In this document: piece after piece, positions 14,386 through 17,976 of the stretch
Layout: the number at the start of each line of letters is the position of its first letter
Numbering within the stretch: the stretch's first letter is position 1
Source of the DNA: Clostridia bacterium
GTDB lineage: Bacteria > Bacillota > Clostridia > Oscillospirales > CAG-382
Direction: 5' to 3'
Assembly: GCA_017959195.1 (NCBI GenBank)
Contig: JAGDBE010000140.1
Coordinates: forward strand, 1 to 17,976
DNA: 17,976 nt
Translations under genes and position numbers: made by a program
Notes under the pieces: generated by a model
Databases searched by the model: none
What the model was told of the DNA's origin: nothing
What the model saw: the letters and a program-made list of their open reading frames with translations, nothing else

Positions 14386-16140
14386 ATGCGGAGATGGTTT
14401 CACTATGTAAAACCTTATAAATTATACTTCATTATGGGGCCGGTATCCATGATAGTTGAAGTTATAGGCGAAGTTTTGATGCCCATGTTTATGGGACATC
14501 TTATAAACAGAGCCGAAGCCGGCACCTTGGATATACCGACGAGCCTCGGTTATTCGGGACTTATGATTCTGACCGCTTTACTCATGATGGCGGGCGGAAT
14601 CGGAGGCGCGTATTTCGGCGCAAAGGCGTCGATTAACTATGCAGCCGACGTAAGAGAAGATATGTACAGGAAAATACAGAAATTTTCCTTTGCAAATATC
14701 GATAAGTTCTCGACAGGCTCGCTTGTTACAAGACTTACAAACGACGTAACCAAACTCCGCGATTTCGTAAACACGCTTTTAAGAATGTGTTTAAGGTCGC
14801 CCGGTATATTTATCGGCGCGCTGTTTATGGCAATACGTCTTCGTCCCTCTCTTTCGCTCGTGCTTCTCGTAACAATTCCTCTTCTTGCAATTACCATTGC
14901 GTTTATTATAAAGGAAAGTTTTCCGAGATTTTCGACGATGCAGGATAAGATAGACAGTCTTAACTCTACCATTCAGGAAAACGTTACAAACGCAAGAGTT
15001 GTAAAATCCTTCGTGCGTGAAGATTTTGAAAACGAAAAGTTCACCGAAGCAAACAAGGACCTCAAAAACGCGGGTATCAGAGCATATAAAGTAATGATTC
15101 TTATGGGCCCGTTTATGTCGCTGTTTATGAATATAACGACGGCGCTTGTTGTCTGGGTCGGATCTAAAATCATACTCGGCGGAGCAGAGCCTCCTATGCA
15201 GGTCGGTGACCTTTCGCAGTTTGTAAGCTACATAAATCAGATACTTATGTCGCTGATGATGCTGACGATGATGTTCGTTATGTCGTCAAGGGCTATCGCA
15301 AGCGCAAAGCGTATTGCAGAAGTACTTGACGAAGAAGTCGACATAACCGACGACGATGCATCGCAGCCCGACGCGGTTGTAACAAAAGGCGACATCGAGT
15401 TTAAAAACGTAAGCTTCAGATATTATAAAAACAGCGAAGATCAGGTGCTGAAAAATATCAATTTAACGATAAAAGCGGGAAGTACCGTCGGAATTATCGG
15501 TTCTACCGGCTGCGGAAAGACAACGCTTGTATCAATGATTCCGCGCCTTTATGACGCCGACGAAGGCGAAATTTTAGTTGACGGCATAAACGTAAAAGAT
15601 TATAAATTAAAGAATCTTCGTGAAGGCGTCGGCATGGTGCTTCAAAAGAACGTTCTATTTTCGGGAAGCATTGAAGACAACCTGAGGTGGGGCAACGAGT
15701 TTGCAACACTTGAACAGGTTGAAGATGCCGCAAGAAGCGCTCAGGCCGACAGTTTTATAAAGTCCTTTACCGAAGGCTACAAGACCGTTCTGGAGCAGGG
15801 AGGCGTCAACGTTTCCGGCGGACAGAAGCAGAGACTCTGTATAGCAAGAGCTTTGCTTAAAGAACCGAAAATACTTATTCTGGACGACTCCACGAGCGCA
15901 GTCGATACTGCGACGGAGGCAAAGATCAGAGAAGCATTCAGAACTTCTTTGAAGGATTCCACCAAAATTATTATTGCACAGAGAATTTCATCCGTTAAGG
16001 AAGCCGACGTCATTATAGTTATGAACGACGGAAAGATTACCGGTATCGGAAATCACGAAACCCTCCTTGAAAGCAATACCGAATATAATGAAATTTATTA
16101 TTCGCAAAACGATAAGAGCAATGAAAAGGAGGCCGGATGA
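14386..16140 (+). CDS. Heterodimeric ABC exporter subunit with degenerate ATP site
   Basis: A 584-residue half-transporter with six membrane helices (about 10-300) fused to an ATPase domain (about 335-580). Walker A is GSTGCGKTT (372-380, Lys378) and the signature is VSGGQKQR (476-483). The Walker B sequence ends Asp500-Asp501-Ser, so the catalytic glutamate is an aspartate, and the switch histidine is Gln532 (IIIAQRISS). This is the pattern of the non-catalytic half of heterodimeric exporters such as TM287 of TM287/288 and BmrC of BmrCD. Its intact signature completes the active site on the partner encoded next. It starts two bases after marR with no clear ribosome site, implying translational coupling. 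Substrate is unknown; multidrug or lipid-like export is the usual role. Confidence 0.93.
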   Translation: MRRWFHYVKPYKLYFIMGPVSMIVEVIGEVLMPMFMGHLINRAEAGTLDIPTSLGYSGLMILTALLMMAGGIGGAYFGAKASINYAADVREDMYRKIQKFSFANIDKFSTGSLVTRLTNDVTKLRDFVNTLLRMCLRSPGIFIGALFMAIRLRPSLSLVLLVTIPLLAITIAFIIKESFPRFSTMQDKIDSLNSTIQENVTNARVVKSFVREDFENEKFTEANKDLKNAGIRAYKVMILMGPFMSLFMNITTALVVWVGSKIILGGAEPPMQVGDLSQFVSYINQILMSLMMLTMMFVMSSRAIASAKRIAEVLDEEVDITDDDASQPDAVVTKGDIEFKNVSFRYYKNSEDQVLKNINLTIKAGSTVGIIGSTGCGKTTLVSMIPRLYDADEGEILVDGINVKDYKLKNLREGVGMVLQKNVLFSGSIEDNLRWGNEFATLEQVEDAARSAQADSFIKSFTEGYKTVLEQGGVNVSGGQKQRLCIARALLKEPKILILDDSTSAVDTATEAKIREAFRTSLKDSTKIIIAQRISSVKEADVIIVMNDGKITGIGNHETLLESNTEYNEIYYSQNDKSNEKEAG

Positions 16141-16143
16141 CGT

Positions 16144-17976
16144 ATGGCAAGAACATTATCAGAACTTCAGAAACAATATAACTCATCCGCCGCTCCCGAA
16201 AAAAGACTTTCCTTTATGCCCGGTCCCGGCAGAAGACGCGGCGACAGGGGAATGATGGGCGGAAAGCCGAAAAACACAATGCATGCAATCAAAAGAATGT
16301 TTGCATACATCGGCCCCTATAAATTCCGCATCCTTTTAGTTCTGTTCCTTATGCTTATAGGCACGGTTACAAACCTTATAGGCTCGTTTATGATGGCGCC
16401 TATCATCAACAAAATAGCGCTTTACGTAAATCCCAACCTCAACGCCTCATACAGTATTATGGAAAAGTTTTCAGACGGCATAATCACTTCCGTGTCGAAA
16501 CTTATCCATGAGCCGCTTTCGGTTCTCGCGGGCGACGTGGTTTATTCTGAAATTCTTATATATATTGCGTCTGCACTTATAATTCTTCTGTCTGTTTACG
16601 CAATAGAAGTGCTCACTTCATACCTGCAGAGCAGAACAATGCTTTACGTTTCGCAGGGAGCCGTTGAAAGCATAAGAAATGAACTGTTTACAAAGCTGCA
16701 GAAACTTCCCATAAGATATTTCGACAACAACCCAACAGGCGAAATAATGAGCCGCTTTACAAACGATGTCGATAACATTGGAACTATGCTCGATAACTCA
16801 CTCATTTCGCTTATATCGGGTACCGTAACCCTCATAGGCACGCTTGTGTTTATGATTACGACAAATATATATCTTACGCTTGTAACCGTCGTATTTGTTC
16901 CGATTTTCTTAAAACTCGGCACCGTAATAGGCAAGAGAAGCAGAAAATACTATTCGGGGCAGCAGGCGGCGCTCGGTGCCGTTAACGGCTACATAGAAGA
17001 GACTGTTACGGGACAGAAGGTCATCAAAATGTTCAACCACGAAAGCGATTCTATCGAAGAAATGTCGCTTTTGAACGACGACCTCAGAGATAAGCAGTTT
17101 AAGGCAAACTTCTACGGAGGAATTCTCGGTCCCATAATGGGTAACACCTCGCAAATCAGCTACGCGCTTACCGTCGGTATCGGCGGCGTGCTCATATGCA
17201 CGACGGGCATGCTTCCCGGCGCGCTTACGGTGTTTGCAAACTATTCGAGGAGATTTTCTTTCCCGATAAACAACATTTCTCAGCAGATGAACACTGTATT
17301 TTCGGCACTTGCCGGTGCTGAAAGAGTATTCGATATAATCGACCGGGACGAGGAAGTAAGTTTTATAGGCGAAAAACAGGTACCCGAAAAGTTTTCGGGC
17401 TACGTTGAGCTCAATAACGTTACTTTCGGATACAATCCCGATAAAATCGTGCTCAAAAACATCTCTCTTTATGCAAAACCCGGTCAGAGAATTGCTTTTG
17501 TCGGCTCAACCGGCGCGGGAAAGACGACCATTACCAACCTTTTGAACAGATTTTACGATATTGAGTCGGGCGAAATAAAAATCGACGGCGTAAATATCAA
17601 AAATATCCCGATAAAAACCTTAAGAAGCAATATCGCCATGGTTTTGCAGGATACGCACCTGTTCAGCGGCAGCATAAAGGAAAATATAAGATACGGACGG
17701 CTTGACGCAACCGACGAAGAGGTTATAGAAGCCGCTAAAACCGCTAACGCTCACAGTTTCATTGTAAAGCTTGAAAACGGCTACGATACGATAATCGAGG
17801 GCGACGGCTCAAACCTTTCGCAGGGTCAGCGCCAGCTTCTCAATATTGCAAGAGCCGCGATAAGCAAGGCGCCCATACTCGTTCTTGACGAAGCGACGAG
17901 TTCCGTCGATACAAGAACAGAAAAGAACATTGAAAAGGGTATGGACACCATAATGAACACAAGAACCACGTTTGTA
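16144..17976 (+). CDS. Heterodimeric ABC exporter subunit with canonical ATP site (3' end outside window)
   Basis: The frame from ATG 16144 is open for 611 codons to the last base, stopping just before the switch-histidine region. A Gly/Arg/Met-rich N-terminal extension (about residues 1-50, with PGPGRRRGDRG) precedes the membrane domain, as in TM288-like partners. A long external loop after the first helix and the SRFTNDVDNI coupling segment are present. The ATPase has Walker A GSTGAGKTT (455-463), signature LSQGQRQLL, and a canonical Walker B with Asp582-Glu583 (LVLDEATSSVD). Its catalytic glutamate complements the degenerate partner, while its own signature has Gln in place of the first Gly (LSQGQ) and faces the degenerate site. 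A GGAGG at 16128-16132 lies inside the end of the upstream gene. Confidence 0.93.
   Translation, partial: MARTLSELQKQYNSSAAPEKRLSFMPGPGRRRGDRGMMGGKPKNTMHAIKRMFAYIGPYKFRILLVLFLMLIGTVTNLIGSFMMAPIINKIALYVNPNLNASYSIMEKFSDGIITSVSKLIHEPLSVLAGDVVYSEILIYIASALIILLSVYAIEVLTSYLQSRTMLYVSQGAVESIRNELFTKLQKLPIRYFDNNPTGEIMSRFTNDVDNIGTMLDNSLISLISGTVTLIGTLVFMITTNIYLTLVTVVFVPIFLKLGTVIGKRSRKYYSGQQAALGAVNGYIEETVTGQKVIKMFNHESDSIEEMSLLNDDLRDKQFKANFYGGILGPIMGNTSQISYALTVGIGGVLICTTGMLPGALTVFANYSRRFSFPINNISQQMNTVFSALAGAERVFDIIDRDEEVSFIGEKQVPEKFSGYVELNNVTFGYNPDKIVLKNISLYAKPGQRIAFVGSTGAGKTTITNLLNRFYDIESGEIKIDGVNIKNIPIKTLRSNIAMVLQDTHLFSGSIKENIRYGRLDATDEEVIEAAKTANAHSFIVKLENGYDTIIEGDGSNLSQGQRQLLNIARAAISKAPILVLDEATSSVDTRTEKNIEKGMDTIMNTRTTFV

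Noticed and set aside
16137..16181. ATGA overlap start for the second exporter gene at 16137
   Set aside because: That frame stops after 14 codons; the frame from 16144 runs to the window end with all exporter motifs.
1..17976. Mobile element, CRISPR array, tRNA gene, toxin-antitoxin or defence island
   Set aside because: No transposase or integrase motifs, terminal inverted repeats, spaced identical repeats, or cloverleaf-like sequences were seen; nearly all bases are assigned to core genes.

Overview
The window reads as ordinary chromosome from a low-to-mid GC Gram-positive anaerobe of the class Clostridia. The signs are consensus Shine-Dalgarno sites, sigma-A-type promoters, short hairpin-plus-T-run terminators, a class A RNase P RNA, a lipoprotein with a Gram-positive-style lipobox, and a clostridial pattern of gene content. 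I cannot name the genus. Gene density is high, most genes are co-directional (+), and one short block (9245-10771) lies on the minus strand.

Layout. 1-2142: 3' part of mutS (mismatch repair). 2143-2341: a leader with a 25-codon small ORF behind a strong ribosome site and a hairpin that covers the ribosome site of the next gene, mgtE (Mg2+ channel, 2342-3718), which ends in a terminator. 3837-9223: lepA, hemW, then a lipoprotein/permease/ATPase ABC importer of the NitT/TauT type, apparently one transcription unit closing on a terminator that also serves the convergent genes. 9245-10771 (minus): rnpB, ruvX, rsmG. The RNase P RNA has a perfect-consensus promoter and sits only 20 bases ahead of ruvX, so the two protein genes may be read through from it. 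10901-13775 (plus): a DEDD-type exonuclease gene that is frameshifted before its zinc-ribbon tail and has also lost two expected active-site residues, then tcdA and cca, closing on a terminator. 13925-17976: a MarR-type repressor followed by the two halves of a heterodimeric ABC multidrug-type exporter. The second half runs off the window.

How the genes fit together. The middle of the window is rich in RNA maturation functions: RNase P RNA, 16S rRNA methylation (RsmG), tRNA t6A cyclisation (TcdA), CCA addition, translation factor LepA, and possibly the exonuclease. The last block is a self-contained regulated efflux unit in which one ABC half has a degenerate and the other a canonical catalytic site, as is usual for heterodimeric exporters.

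I see no mobile element, CRISPR array, tRNA gene, or evidence of a defence or biosynthetic island. The best candidates for something undescribed are the mgtE leader (small ORF plus mutually exclusive pairings) and, less so, the decaying or repurposed exonuclease and the rnpB-led operon.
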